From Owenweeksia hongkongensis DSM 17368 (lineage in GTDB: Bacteria; Bacteroidota; Bacteroidia; Flavobacteriales; Schleiferiaceae), in contig CAMDTE010000008.1 of assembly GCA_945907425.1 (NCBI GenBank), positions 1 through 32,020 of the forward strand: a DNA stretch of 32,020 nt, written 5' to 3'. Under the pieces are notes generated by a model. It was not told the DNA's origin and did not search any database. It saw nothing but the letters and a program-made list of their open reading frames with translations. How positions within the stretch are numbered: the first letter of the stretch is position 1; the number at the start of each line of letters is the position of its first letter. The position numbers and the translations under genes are program-made. Below, one piece after another: positions 8,427 through 16,680 of the stretch.

Positions 8427-9269
8427 ATGAATCCATCCGTATCCCAAAAACAATCGCTGTCCTCGTATGCCGCTTTGGCTGCCTCCTTACTGGCGAGTTC
8501 TGCTGTTCAAGGTCAAATTGTCTATACAGACATCAATGACACCACCGTGAACACGCATTTGGGTCAGGTGGATATCAATATAAACAACGATACGGTACCT
8601 GATTTTTACCTTCGCTTGTATAAAAATGCAGGGGCGCTCGGAAAAATGGATGCCATCTTTATTTATCCCTATGATTCTGTTTTTGGAAAAGTAGCGGGAA
8701 GTGCGCAGGCCGGGTTCAACTATCCGTTCAATTTGACTCCAGGTTATGTGGTGGAGGATTCTATCTCCTTTAACGGAACGGGCGCTAATGGAACGGAAGG
8801 AGCATTGTCTTTCCGGTTCGATGGGCAACCCTATCCAAATATTGAATGGTCTGGAGCGGGAGATGGATTTTTAGGCGTACGAATTCGTCCCGATGATGCC
8901 TACCGCTATGGGTGGATTCGTGTACAAGTGGCTGCAGACGGAGAGTCTTTCACCGTCAAGGACATGGCTTTTGAGTCGTCCAAGGACAGTATGATCTATG
9001 CGGGCCACCTGTGGATGAGTCGCGGGGAAATGTGGAGTCAGAAAATTCAGAGCATTGCCGTTGACGGAGGAATACGCTTGGTAAAACCCTCTTCATCAGA
9101 ACCCATGTTTGTTGAGGTGTTGGGAATGGATGGCGCTCTATTGACTAAAGCGCAATGGAATGACGATCAATTGTTTTTACCTCTTGTGGGTGTGGCTCGT
9201 ACACTGGTTATCCTGCAATTCCATGTAGAAGGAATGACCGTACGTCGTCGACTCCTATTGAATAATTAA
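8427..9269 (+). CDS. Secreted protein with T9SS type A-like C-terminal domain
   Basis: 280 residues starting MNPSVSQKQS. The ATG at 8427 is chosen over an upstream in-frame start at 8391 because the resulting N-terminus is a signal peptide (hydrophobic A-A-L-A-A-S-L-L-A-S-S-A-V, cleavage probably after VQG). The body opens with IVYTDINDTTV and a D-I-N-I-N-N-D-T-V-P-D-F repeat-like segment, and has a Y-G-W-I-R-V-QV strand near 165, typical of a poorly characterised Bacteroidota secreted family. The last ~70 residues (VEVLGMDGALL...VARTLVILQFHVEG...RRRLLLNN) match the pattern of type IX secretion sorting domains. I infer export across the outer membrane by T9SS. Function is unknown. Confidence 0.7.
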   Translation: MNPSVSQKQSLSSYAALAASLLASSAVQGQIVYTDINDTTVNTHLGQVDININNDTVPDFYLRLYKNAGALGKMDAIFIYPYDSVFGKVAGSAQAGFNYPFNLTPGYVVEDSISFNGTGANGTEGALSFRFDGQPYPNIEWSGAGDGFLGVRIRPDDAYRYGWIRVQVAADGESFTVKDMAFESSKDSMIYAGHLWMSRGEMWSQKIQSIAVDGGIRLVKPSSSEPMFVEVLGMDGALLTKAQWNDDQLFLPLVGVARTLVILQFHVEGMTVRRRLLLNN

Positions 9270-9274
9270 TAATC

Positions 9275-9296
9275 AAAGAGTATAATTATACTCTTT
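9275..9296 (+). terminator. AT-rich perfect palindrome, possible terminator
   Basis: Bases 9275-9296 form a perfect 22-base palindrome (AAAGAG...CTCTTT around TATAATTATA), six bases after the upstream stop codon, followed by TTATT. It could be a weak Rho-independent terminator or a protein-binding dyad upstream of aconitase. It lies in the 77-base gap 9270-9346, in which I see no other feature. Confidence 0.45.
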
Positions 9297-9346
9297 TATT
9301 CATAAAAAAGGCAGTTTATTCGTAAATTGCATAAAATTTACAGCAT

Positions 9347-11611
9347 ATGGCATTCGACTTGGACAGGATTCGCGCTTTTTATCAAACGTATCCCGAGCGT
9401 GTAAACAAAGCCCGTTTAACCCTAGGGAAGCCGCTGACGCTCAGTGAGAAAATTCTCTATGCGCACGTTTCCGAGGGTATGTTGTCCACTCCTTTTGTGC
9501 GTGGAGAATCCTATGTTGATTTTGCTCCGGATCGCGTGGCTATGCAGGATGCAACGGCGCAAATGGCCTTGTTGCAATTTATGCAAGCCGGTCGGAAGGT
9601 TGCCGCTGTCCCCTCGACCGTACATTGCGACCATTTGATTCAAGCCCGCGTGGGTGCTAAAACGGATTTATCCGATGCAGTCAGCAAAAGCAACGAGGTT
9701 TTTGACTTCTTAGCGTCTGTGTCCAATAAATACGGGATTGGATTTTGGAAGCCCGGTGCTGGAATTATCCATCAGGTGGTCTTGGAAAATTACGCCTTCC
9801 CCGGTGGGTTAATGATTGGAACGGATTCGCATACGGTCAATGCCGGTGGTCTGGGAATGGTGGCCATTGGAGTGGGAGGGGCAGATGCTGTCGATGTGAT
9901 GGCCGGAATGCCCTGGGAATTGAAATTTCCCACATTGATCGGTGTTAAATTGACGGGACGCCTGAACGGTTGGTCATCGGCTAAAGATGTCATCTTGAAG
10001 GTGGCCGGCTTGTTGACGGTGAAGGGCGGCACGGGCGCAATCATTGAATATTTTGGAGAAGGAGCTTTGTCCTTGAGTTGTACGGGAAAAGGCACTATTT
10101 GCAACATGGGAGCCGAGGTGGGTGCTACTACATCGACTTTTGGATACGATGATTCCATGGAGCGTTATTTGCGCGCTACAGGACGTGCCGTAGTGGCCGA
10201 ATTGGCAAACAAGGTGGCCGCAGACTTGACCGGCGATGCGGAAGTGTACGCCCATCCAGAATTGTATTTTGACCAAGTGCTGGAAATTGATTTGTCCACA
10301 TTGGAACCGCATGTAAATGGTCCATTTACTCCGGATTTAGCCACGCCGATTTCCAAATTGGGCGCTCTCGCTGCAAAGAACGGCTGGCCTTTAGCCATTG
10401 AAGTGGGATTGATTGGTTCGTGCACGAATTCTTCATACGAGGACATGACGCGGGCAGCATCTGTCGCTCGACAGGCAGCAGAGAAAGGACTCGAAGTGCA
10501 GTCTGAGTTTACGGTGACGCCGGGTTCTGAGCAAGTCCGTTTTACAGCCGAAAGAGATGGTCTTTTGGCCGATTTTGAGGCCATTGGCGGAAAGGTATTT
10601 GCCAATGCCTGTGGTCCTTGCATTGGGCAATGGGCCCGTCCGGGCGCAGAGAATGGAATGAAAAATACCATTGTGCATTCGTTCAACAGAAATTTTGCAA
10701 AACGTGCCGATGGGAACCCAAATACCCACGCTTTTGTCGCCTCACCAGAAATCGTAACTGCGTTGGCTATTGCGGGTCGGTTGGATTTCAATCCCTTGGC
10801 AGACACGTTGATTAATCGTCATGGACAAGCAGTTTTGTTAGATCCTCCAACAGGAGAGGAGCTTCCGGTGCATGGATATGCCGTGGGAGATGCGGGTTAT
10901 CAGGCGCCTGCGGCCGATGGAAGCCACATTGTGGTGGCGGTGAATGCAGGTTCAGAGCGCTTGCAGCTTTTGGACGAATTTCTTCCGTGGGACGGCCAAA
11001 AATTAAGCGGTGTGCGTTTGCTGATAAAAGCACTCGGAAAATGCACAACGGACCATATTTCTATGGCAGGACCTTGGTTGCGTTTCCGAGGCCATTTGGA
11101 CAATATTTCAAACAACACATTGACGGGTGCGGTCAACGCATTCAATGGAGAGACGAACAAAGTGAAGAATGTTCTTACAGGTGTTTACGGTGAAGTTCCT
11201 GCCGTTCAACGTGCCTACAAGGCGGCCAACATTTCCACCTTGGTTGTGGGGGACCAGAACTACGGCGAGGGCTCTTCTCGTGAACATGCGGCCATGCAGC
11301 CACGCCATTTGGGCGTGAAAGCCATTTTGGTGAAAAGTTTTGCGCGCATCCATGAGACCAACTTAAAAAAGCAAGGAATGTTGGCTTTGACGTTCCAAAA
11401 GGAAACCGATTACGATTGTTTTTTAGAAGACGATTTTGTTGATTTCATTGATTTAGATGACTTTGCACCAGGTAAAGCCTTGACCTTAGTCCTTCGTCAT
11501 GCCGATGGAACACAGGATACAATGTGTGTGAACCACAGCTACAACGAACAACAAATTGGTTGGTTCCGCGCAGGAAGTGCGTTGAATCTGATAAAAAAAC
11601 AACAATCTTAG
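9347..11611 (+). CDS. acn: Aconitate hydratase (aconitase)
   Basis: 754 residues, the usual length for the mitochondrial-type aconitase of Bacteroidota. The enzyme interconverts citrate and isocitrate in the TCA cycle using a [4Fe-4S] cluster. The three cluster cysteines are visible: G-S-C-T-N-S (Cys ~359) and A-C-G-P-C-I-G-Q-W (Cys ~422 and ~425). Active-site segments include [13 protein letters not shown] (~164-176) and, in the C-terminal swivel domain, [20 protein letters not shown]. No disruption is seen. It is preceded by a palindrome and followed 18 bases later by an MFS transporter on the same strand. Confidence 0.96.
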   Translation: MAFDLDRIRAFYQTYPERVNKARLTLGKPLTLSEKILYAHVSEGMLSTPFVRGESYVDFAPDRVAMQDATAQMALLQFMQAGRKVAAVPSTVHCDHLIQARVGAKTDLSDAVSKSNEVFDFLASVSNKYGIGFWKPGAGIIHQVVLENYAFPGGLMIGTDSHTVNAGGLGMVAIGVGGADAVDVMAGMPWELKFPTLIGVKLTGRLNGWSSAKDVILKVAGLLTVKGGTGAIIEYFGEGALSLSCTGKGTICNMGAEVGATTSTFGYDDSMERYLRATGRAVVAELANKVAADLTGDAEVYAHPELYFDQVLEIDLSTLEPHVNGPFTPDLATPISKLGALAAKNGWPLAIEVGLIGSCTNSSYEDMTRAASVARQAAEKGLEVQSEFTVTPGSEQVRFTAERDGLLADFEAIGGKVFANACGPCIGQWARPGAENGMKNTIVHSFNRNFAKRADGNPNTHAFVASPEIVTALAIAGRLDFNPLADTLINRHGQAVLLDPPTGEELPVHGYAVGDAGYQAPAADGSHIVVAVNAGSERLQLLDEFLPWDGQKLSGVRLLIKALGKCTTDHISMAGPWLRFRGHLDNISNNTLTGAVNAFNGETNKVKNVLTGVYGEVPAVQRAYKAANISTLVVGDQNYGEGSSREHAAMQPRHLGVKAILVKSFARIHETNLKKQGMLALTFQKETDYDCFLEDDFVDFIDLDDFAPGKALTLVLRHADGTQDTMCVNHSYNEQQIGWFRAGSALNLIKKQQS

Positions 11612-11629
11612 AATCACTATCTTTTGTCC

Positions 11630-12946
11630 ATGATACAAACGGACAAAAGAACCCAGCGGGGTTGGGTTTTTTACGATTGGGCGAACTCTGCCTATACGCT
11701 CGTTGTAGGCACGGCGGTTTACCCGATTTACTATGGTTCCGTAGTTAAATCAGCAGAGATCACGAAGTTTACCTTCAGCAATGGGCTGACTCTTTCGCCG
11801 ACGGCTGCCTATACCTTTTCCATAGCAGCGGCCTTTTTAGTGGTTAGCCTTGTGGCTCCTTATTTGGCTGCTTTGTCTGAGGTGTCAGGGAACAAGCGTT
11901 CTTACATGCGTGGATTTATGTATATGGGTGCGCTCGCGTGCATTTCGATGTTCTTTTTCACAGAATCCACTGTTTGGCTTGGATTGGTCGCTCCCTTTGT
12001 TGCCTCCCTGTCCTTTTCTGGATCCTTGGTTTTCTACAATTCCTACTTACCTGAAATCGCGTTGCCGGAGGATCAAGATTCCTTGAGCGCCAGAGGATTT
12101 TCCATGGGTTATTTTGGAAGTTCTTTTCTGCTGATTGCGGTTTTGACAGCGATTCAAAACCCGGATTGGATTGATCCATCAGCGACTGTTGGACTGGTCA
12201 CGCGGTGGTGCTTCGTGGTGGTTGGACTGTGGTGGATATTGTTTGGTGAATACAGTATGGCTCGTTTACCCAAAGGAGCGCCTCATGCCCTTAATGCAGT
12301 ACAGAAACATCCATCCACGGCTTATAGAACTCTTTATTTGGTCATTGTGGACTTGTTCAAAGACAAAGCCATTCGTCTCTTTGTGGCCGCGTTCTTCTTT
12401 GCAAGCGCAGGTGTGCAGACAGTTATTTTGATTGCTAGTTTGTTTGGGTCACAGGCCCTTGGATTACCTACGAGTGCTTTAATTACCACCATTTTACTTA
12501 TTCAATACGTGGCCATGCTTGGCGCCTGGGGGTTTGCAAAATTGTCTAAAGTCTGGGGCAATATACCTACTTTGATTGTCGCTGCTGTTGGGTGGGCGGT
12601 AGTCTGTGTATTGGCTTATTTTGTACAAAATACCTTGCAGTTTTATTTGATGGGCGCAGGGGTAGGATTGGTGATGGGAGGAATACAATCCCTTTCCAGA
12701 TCTACCTTTTCCAAACTATTACCGGAAAGGGAGGAGCATGTTACGTACTTCAGTTTTTATGACATTGCCGAAAAACTAGCCACCGTGCTGGGAATGGTTT
12801 CTGTGGGTTGGTTAGAAAACGCTACCGGAAACTTACGGTTGTCTGCCTTAATGCTGGTTGCCTATTTTGTCATTGCTATTGTCTTTTGGCTGCGCATCCC
12901 AAAATCTGTGTCGGCACGTTTTTTACAGTCAAGGATTACGGCATAA
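11630..12946 (+). CDS. UMF1-family MFS transporter (Atg22-like)
   Basis: 438 residues from ATG 11630; a TTG two codons upstream is a less likely start. About twelve hydrophobic segments fill the length. The N-terminal R-G-W-V-F-Y-D-W-A-N-S-A-Y motif followed by TAVYPIYYG is diagnostic of the UMF1 family, related to fungal vacuolar Atg22 amino-acid exporters. Inner membrane; the substrate is not predictable, though amino-acid or small-metabolite efflux is plausible. It follows aconitase by 18 bases. A near-consensus -7 box (TA, three bases, TTTG; 11618-11626) sits just ahead of the ATG, so it may have its own promoter. The gene ends 29 bases before the haem-protein operon. Confidence 0.85.
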   Translation: MIQTDKRTQRGWVFYDWANSAYTLVVGTAVYPIYYGSVVKSAEITKFTFSNGLTLSPTAAYTFSIAAAFLVVSLVAPYLAALSEVSGNKRSYMRGFMYMGALACISMFFFTESTVWLGLVAPFVASLSFSGSLVFYNSYLPEIALPEDQDSLSARGFSMGYFGSSFLLIAVLTAIQNPDWIDPSATVGLVTRWCFVVVGLWWILFGEYSMARLPKGAPHALNAVQKHPSTAYRTLYLVIVDLFKDKAIRLFVAAFFFASAGVQTVILIASLFGSQALGLPTSALITTILLIQYVAMLGAWGFAKLSKVWGNIPTLIVAAVGWAVVCVLAYFVQNTLQFYLMGAGVGLVMGGIQSLSRSTFSKLLPEREEHVTYFSFYDIAEKLATVLGMVSVGWLENATGNLRLSALMLVAYFVIAIVFWLRIPKSVSARFLQSRITA

Positions 12947-12975
12947 GTTTCGCTCTAATCTAAAATCATTCGCTT

Positions 12976-13347
12976 ATGAAATGGAGAGTAGCTTCCCTTT
13001 TGCTTTTTTCAGCGGTGCTCTTGGGCACGACTCAATGCTATTACGATGATGCGCGTACACTTTATGGAACGACGCCTTGCGATACAGCCGCAGTAACCTG
13101 GACAGCAGATATTCAACCTTTGTTTCAAGCACAGTGTGCGGGATGTCACGGTGCTATTTCTCCAGGGGGTGGATTGTCGCTCATCAATTATTCACAAATC
13201 AGTGCCGCATCACTCAACGGCTCCTGCATGAACCGCATACAGATGCCTGCAGGAAGTCCAATGGCGATGCCACCCAATGGATCATTGACATCGTGTCAAA
13301 AGGCTAAAATTCGTACGTGGATACGCCAAGGAGCCCTTCAAAACTAA
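12976..13347 (+). CDS. Small single-haem cytochrome c-like envelope protein
   Basis: 123 residues. An N-terminal hydrophobic segment (~4-18) ends at Cys21 in an atypical lipobox-like L-G-T-T-Q-C, so it may be a lipoprotein or simply secreted. One canonical CXXCH haem motif, C-A-G-C-H (~54-58), is followed by a candidate distal Met in M-A-M-P-P (~98). The layout W...I.P.F...C..CH......L.L..Y resembles small c-type domains in many Bacteroidota and planctomycete lipoproteins. Three further cysteines (35, 84, 107) could form disulfides. It is the first gene of a five-gene same-strand run ending in lhgO. Expected role: periplasmic or surface electron transfer; partners unknown. Confidence 0.75.
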   Translation: MKWRVASLLLFSAVLLGTTQCYYDDARTLYGTTPCDTAAVTWTADIQPLFQAQCAGCHGAISPGGGLSLINYSQISAASLNGSCMNRIQMPAGSPMAMPPNGSLTSCQKAKIRTWIRQGALQN

Positions 13348-13368
13348 TCTCATTAATCCTACATTGAA

Positions 13369-13920
13369 ATGAATAAAACACTGTTATTTTCCGTTTTTAT
13401 ATTCACTGCGCTCGGCGCTTCTGCCCAACGATTGATAGCGAAAGACGCGTTTATTCGCTTTTATTCTTCCACTCCGATGGAGGATATTGAGGCAACAACC
13501 AATACCGCTGTTTCTGTTTTGGATAAAACCTCTGGAGAGGTAGCGTTTCAAGTGAGTATAAAGAATTTCACTTTCGACAGGGCTCTGATGCAAGAGCACT
13601 TTAATGAAAATTATTTGGAAAGCGAAAAGTATCCCAAAGCCTCTTTCCAAGGAAAATTAGTGAATCCTAGCGCTGTAAAGTGGGGTAAAGACGGGGTTTA
13701 TTCTGCGCATTTGAAAGGAAAAATGAACATTCACGGAGTGGAGCGCGAAATAACGACACCGGTAACTTTTACCCTGAAATCCGGGCAAATTTTGTTAGAG
13801 TCAACATTTTATGTCCAGTGTGTGGATTACAACATTGAAGTACCGACGCTTGTTGTCGCTAAAATTGCGGAGAAAATACAAGTAAGTGTTAAAACGAAAT
13901 ACGTACCCGCCAGCAAATGA
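13369..13920 (+). CDS. YceI-like periplasmic lipocalin-fold protein
   Basis: 183 residues with a signal peptide (residues 1-19, ending G-A-S-A-Q). The mature part has the YceI layout: an F-Y-S-S-T-P-M-E-D-I-E-A strand, then F.FDRALMQEHFNENYLESEKYPKASFQG (~70-100) matching the family's loop in which a hexapeptide and Y-P.A.F recur, then HGVEREITTPVTF. YceI proteins are eight-stranded barrels that bind long isoprenoid or amide lipids; some occur beside cytochromes and are thought to handle quinone-like molecules. It lies 21 bases after the single-haem gene, and its stop overlaps the next ATG by 4 bases (ATGA), so the three proteins are likely made together. Confidence 0.85.
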   Translation: MNKTLLFSVFIFTALGASAQRLIAKDAFIRFYSSTPMEDIEATTNTAVSVLDKTSGEVAFQVSIKNFTFDRALMQEHFNENYLESEKYPKASFQGKLVNPSAVKWGKDGVYSAHLKGKMNIHGVEREITTPVTFTLKSGQILLESTFYVQCVDYNIEVPTLVVAKIAEKIQVSVKTKYVPASK

Positions 13921-14816
13921 AAAAATTCTTTGGAATTGTCCTGTGGTTTCTTTCCGTGTCTGTTCAGGCGCAGGAAGAGGACTTAATGAAACTACTCAAT
14001 GCGGTGGAAGGTCCGGCCCCAAAGGAATATGTATCGGCCACATTCAAAGGGTCAAGAGTGGTCAATCTACAAACCAATGAAATGCCTGCGCGTGGTGTGG
14101 GTCAATTGATCATCAGTCATCGGTTTGGAACCATAAACAAGGAACCTTTATACAACTTTTTTGGGCTGGATGTCGCTCAAATGAGGGTTGAATACAGCTA
14201 TTCGCCCACCGGATGGTTCAATTACGGATGGGGAAGGTCATCGGCCAATAAAACGTACGACGCATTTACAAAAGTGCGGCTTTTTCGCCAAGGTCACGGC
14301 GGAGGCAGTCCCGTAGGTATCGTCTGGTATTCTTCATCCAATATCAATACAACCAAATATTCGGATGGGATTGATCATTATTTTTCGGACCGATTGTCCT
14401 ATGCGCACGAATTGATTTTCGCACGGAAATTCAACGAGACATTTTCTATGGAAGTAGTTCCTTCTTTGGTTCATTTCAATTTGGTGGAAACTCCCGATGT
14501 TCCCAACGATCAGTGGGGTGTAGGAGTGGCTGCTCGATACAAGTTGGGCAACCGCACCGCGCTGACGGCTGAGTATTTGGCCAGAGCGTATCGCCCGGAG
14601 GCCTTTTACGATCCGCTGAGCATCGGGCTGGATGTGGAAACCGGCGGGCACGTCTTTCAATTGCATGTGTCCAACGCGCGTTTTATGAACGATCCCAGTT
14701 GGATGATGCAAACGCCGGGAAGTTGGGTCAAAGGGGATTTGTATTTTGGTTTCAATCTTTCCCGAGTCTTTACACACAAAGCACCTAAAAAGGCACAAGC
14801 ACCGGAACTCCTTTGA
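13917..14816 (+). CDS. DUF5777-type outer-membrane beta-barrel protein
   Basis: 299 residues with a signal peptide ending at V-Q-A-Q (~18). The sequence shows alternating amphipathic strands through the mature region, with landmarks V-S-A-T-F-K-G-S-R-V-V-N-L-Q-T, R-G-V-G-Q-L-I-I-S-H-R-F-G and NYGWGRS that fit the DUF5777 family of Bacteroidota, predicted barrel proteins of unknown function often encoded with small cytochromes and YceI proteins. It is coupled to YceI upstream (ATGA) and to the di-haem protein downstream (TTGA overlap). A porin-like or haem-protein-scaffolding role is my inference from context. Confidence 0.75.
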   Translation: MKKFFGIVLWFLSVSVQAQEEDLMKLLNAVEGPAPKEYVSATFKGSRVVNLQTNEMPARGVGQLIISHRFGTINKEPLYNFFGLDVAQMRVEYSYSPTGWFNYGWGRSSANKTYDAFTKVRLFRQGHGGGSPVGIVWYSSSNINTTKYSDGIDHYFSDRLSYAHELIFARKFNETFSMEVVPSLVHFNLVETPDVPNDQWGVGVAARYKLGNRTALTAEYLARAYRPEAFYDPLSIGLDVETGGHVFQLHVSNARFMNDPSWMMQTPGSWVKGDLYFGFNLSRVFTHKAPKKAQAPELL

Positions 14817-15457
14817 AACAGACGACATTGATTTTGCTATTGCTCCTGGTGGTGCAGTGCACCCACGAGCCTATCATCCAGGAGGATTGTCCTCCGGGGG
14901 TCATTAGTTTTCAAGAAGAAATCCTTCCGCTGATTAAAACAAATTGCGGAACTCCGGGTTGTCATGGAGGAGCCTTTCCTGAGGATGGATTGAGATTGGA
15001 CTCTTACGCATCCATCATGAGAAAGGTCAAGCCCAACAATCCAGAGGATTCAAAACTTTACCGCGTACTTTTTGAAACAGGAGAGGATCAAATGCCCCCA
15101 TCTCCCATGGGTGTATTTTCCGCGGCTCAGAAGAATCTTATTTACCAATGGATTGCTCAAGGGGCTGAAAAAACAACTTGCCATGTCTCCAACTGCGATA
15201 CGATTGGCAATCCATCGTTTGCCTCTGTTCAACAGGTGATAGACTTACATTGTATCAGCTGCCACCGCACGAACAATCCTGCGGGAAATGTAAAATTAGA
15301 CACCTATGCCGATGTTAAAACAGCCGTAACAAACCAAGGGTTGATCCAGAGTTTGCAAGGGCAATATGGTTTCAAACAAATGCCCCCCTCTGGACCCATA
15401 TCCGATTGCCACATGGCCATTTTAGAGCGATGGGTTGGAGCCGGAATGCCGCAGTAA
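14813..15457 (+). CDS. Di-haem cytochrome c-like envelope protein with one CX4CH motif
   Basis: 214 residues from a TTG start that overlaps the preceding TGA (TTGA). An N-terminal hydrophobic stretch ends at Cys16 (L-L-V-V-Q-C), an atypical lipobox-like site. Two tandem homologous c-type domains follow. Domain 1 (~30-118) has the expanded haem motif C-G-T-P-G-C-H (CX4CH, ~45-51) and Met94 in Q-M-P-P; domain 2 (~125-214) has canonical C-I-S-C-H (~147-151) and Met190 in Q-M-P-P. Each domain also carries a K-L-D-T-Y/R-L-D-S-Y strand after the haem site. It probably acts in periplasmic or surface electron transfer with the single-haem protein, YceI and the barrel encoded just upstream. The redox partner is unknown. 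Confidence 0.75.
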   Translation: MKQTTLILLLLLVVQCTHEPIIQEDCPPGVISFQEEILPLIKTNCGTPGCHGGAFPEDGLRLDSYASIMRKVKPNNPEDSKLYRVLFETGEDQMPPSPMGVFSAAQKNLIYQWIAQGAEKTTCHVSNCDTIGNPSFASVQQVIDLHCISCHRTNNPAGNVKLDTYADVKTAVTNQGLIQSLQGQYGFKQMPPSGPISDCHMAILERWVGAGMPQ

Positions 15458-15462
15458 GAACC

Positions 15463-15470
15463 TACCTTTG
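15463..15470 (+). promoter_or_regulatory. Putative -7 promoter box adjoining the lhgO start
   Basis: TACCTTTG, a perfect TAnnTTTG, ends 4 bases before the GTG start at 15475. It may give lhgO a separate, essentially leaderless transcript despite its place at the end of the haem-protein operon. No clear TTG at 17-23 bases upstream was found. Confidence 0.45.
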
Positions 15471-15474
15471 AAGG

Positions 15475-16674
15475 GTGAAAAAATTTGATTTAGCCGTAGT
15501 AGGAGGAGGCATTATAGGTGCCGCCACCTTGTACAAATTGCGTCAAAAATTTCCTGATGCTCGGTTGGTGCTGCTTGAAAAAGAGTCAGAGTCTGCTCTT
15601 CATCAAACAGGTCGAAATTCGGGAGTAATTCATTCGGGGCTGTATTATGCCCCCGGGTCTTTAAAAGCGCAAACGTGTTTAGACGGGTATCGGCAATTGA
15701 TCCCTTTTTGCCAGGAACACGATGTCTTTCATGAAGTGTGCGGAAAGGTTGTTGTCGCTACCGAAGAGTCCGAAAGACCGAGACTCCAAACGCTGTATGA
15801 ACGGGGCATAAACAATGGGTTGAAAGGCTTGGAATGGCTTGACTCTTGTGGCATTCGTTCACACGAGCCATTCATTGCGGGAGTCCAGGGACTGTATGTT
15901 CCTCAAACCGGCATTGTGGATTACCGAGGAATGACACGGGCTCTTTTGTCGCATGTCACCTCCGGCGCTGGCGTCCATGAGGTCCTTTATGACTTTAGAG
16001 TGGAATCCATAGCAGAAAGGGAAAACGGCCTTCAATTGGCGGGTAGCGGACAGGCCGTTTGGGCAGAACAAGTGGTTTTTTGTGGTGGATTGCAGGCAGA
16101 TCGATTGGCCGTACAGGACGGAGCCAATGTAGACGTGAAAATCGTGCCTTTCCGTGGTGATTATTACGAGTTGGCGCCTCATGCAAAAAACAAAGTTCGT
16201 CATTTGGTTTACCCTGTTCCCGATCCTCAATTTCCTTTTCTAGGGGTTCATTTTACACGCATGCACGATGGAAGTGTAGAATGCGGTCCCAATGCCGTTT
16301 TTAGTTTCAAACGGGAAGGTTATTCTAAGACATCTTTTGATTGGACAGATACCCTGGAATCGCTGGGATATGCAGGCACTTGGAAGCTTTTCGCCAAGCA
16401 ATGGCGTTACGGTTTGGGTGAATACGAACGCGCTTTTTCCAAATCAAAATTTTTGAAAGCGTTGCAGCGTTTGATGCCTGATTTACAAGCAGAGGATTTG
16501 ATTCCGGGAAGATCCGGTGTTCGCGCGCAGGCATTGCGTTCTGACGGAACGCTAGTGGATGATTTTGTCTTTGTGAGGGGACAAAGGGCGATTCACGTAG
16601 TGAATGCTCCTTCTCCCGCAGCTACCGCTTGTTTGGCTATAGCCGATAAAATTGTTTCCTTGGTGGAGGTATAA
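15475..16674 (+). CDS. lhgO: L-2-hydroxyglutarate oxidase
   Basis: 399 residues from a GTG start. An N-terminal FAD-binding Rossmann motif is visible as V-V-G-G-G-I-I-G-A-A (~7-16), followed by Q-T-G-R-N-S-G-V-I-H-S-G-L-Y-Y-A-P-G-S (~45-63), the hallmark of the LhgO/L2HGDH group of the DAO family; R-S-G-V-R-A-Q lies near the C-terminus. The enzyme oxidises L-2-hydroxyglutarate to 2-oxoglutarate, passing electrons to the respiratory chain or oxygen, and so repairs a by-product of malate dehydrogenase activity. Location is cytosolic or membrane-associated. It lies 17 bases after the di-haem gene and converges on the AstE-like gene 6 bases away. Confidence 0.93.
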   Translation: MKKFDLAVVGGGIIGAATLYKLRQKFPDARLVLLEKESESALHQTGRNSGVIHSGLYYAPGSLKAQTCLDGYRQLIPFCQEHDVFHEVCGKVVVATEESERPRLQTLYERGINNGLKGLEWLDSCGIRSHEPFIAGVQGLYVPQTGIVDYRGMTRALLSHVTSGAGVHEVLYDFRVESIAERENGLQLAGSGQAVWAEQVVFCGGLQADRLAVQDGANVDVKIVPFRGDYYELAPHAKNKVRHLVYPVPDPQFPFLGVHFTRMHDGSVECGPNAVFSFKREGYSKTSFDWTDTLESLGYAGTWKLFAKQWRYGLGEYERAFSKSKFLKALQRLMPDLQAEDLIPGRSGVRAQALRSDGTLVDDFVFVRGQRAIHVVNAPSPAATACLAIADKIVSLVEV

Positions 16675-16680
16675 CCCTGC

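Noticed and set aside
10165-10806. A 213-codon antisense open frame in aconitase
   Set aside because: It is a shadow of the acn gene, which has intact cluster cysteines; no motif or start context supports it.
14334-14828. A 164-codon minus-strand frame over the DUF5777 gene
   Set aside because: Shadow of a coupled, signal-peptide-bearing plus-strand gene; no motif.
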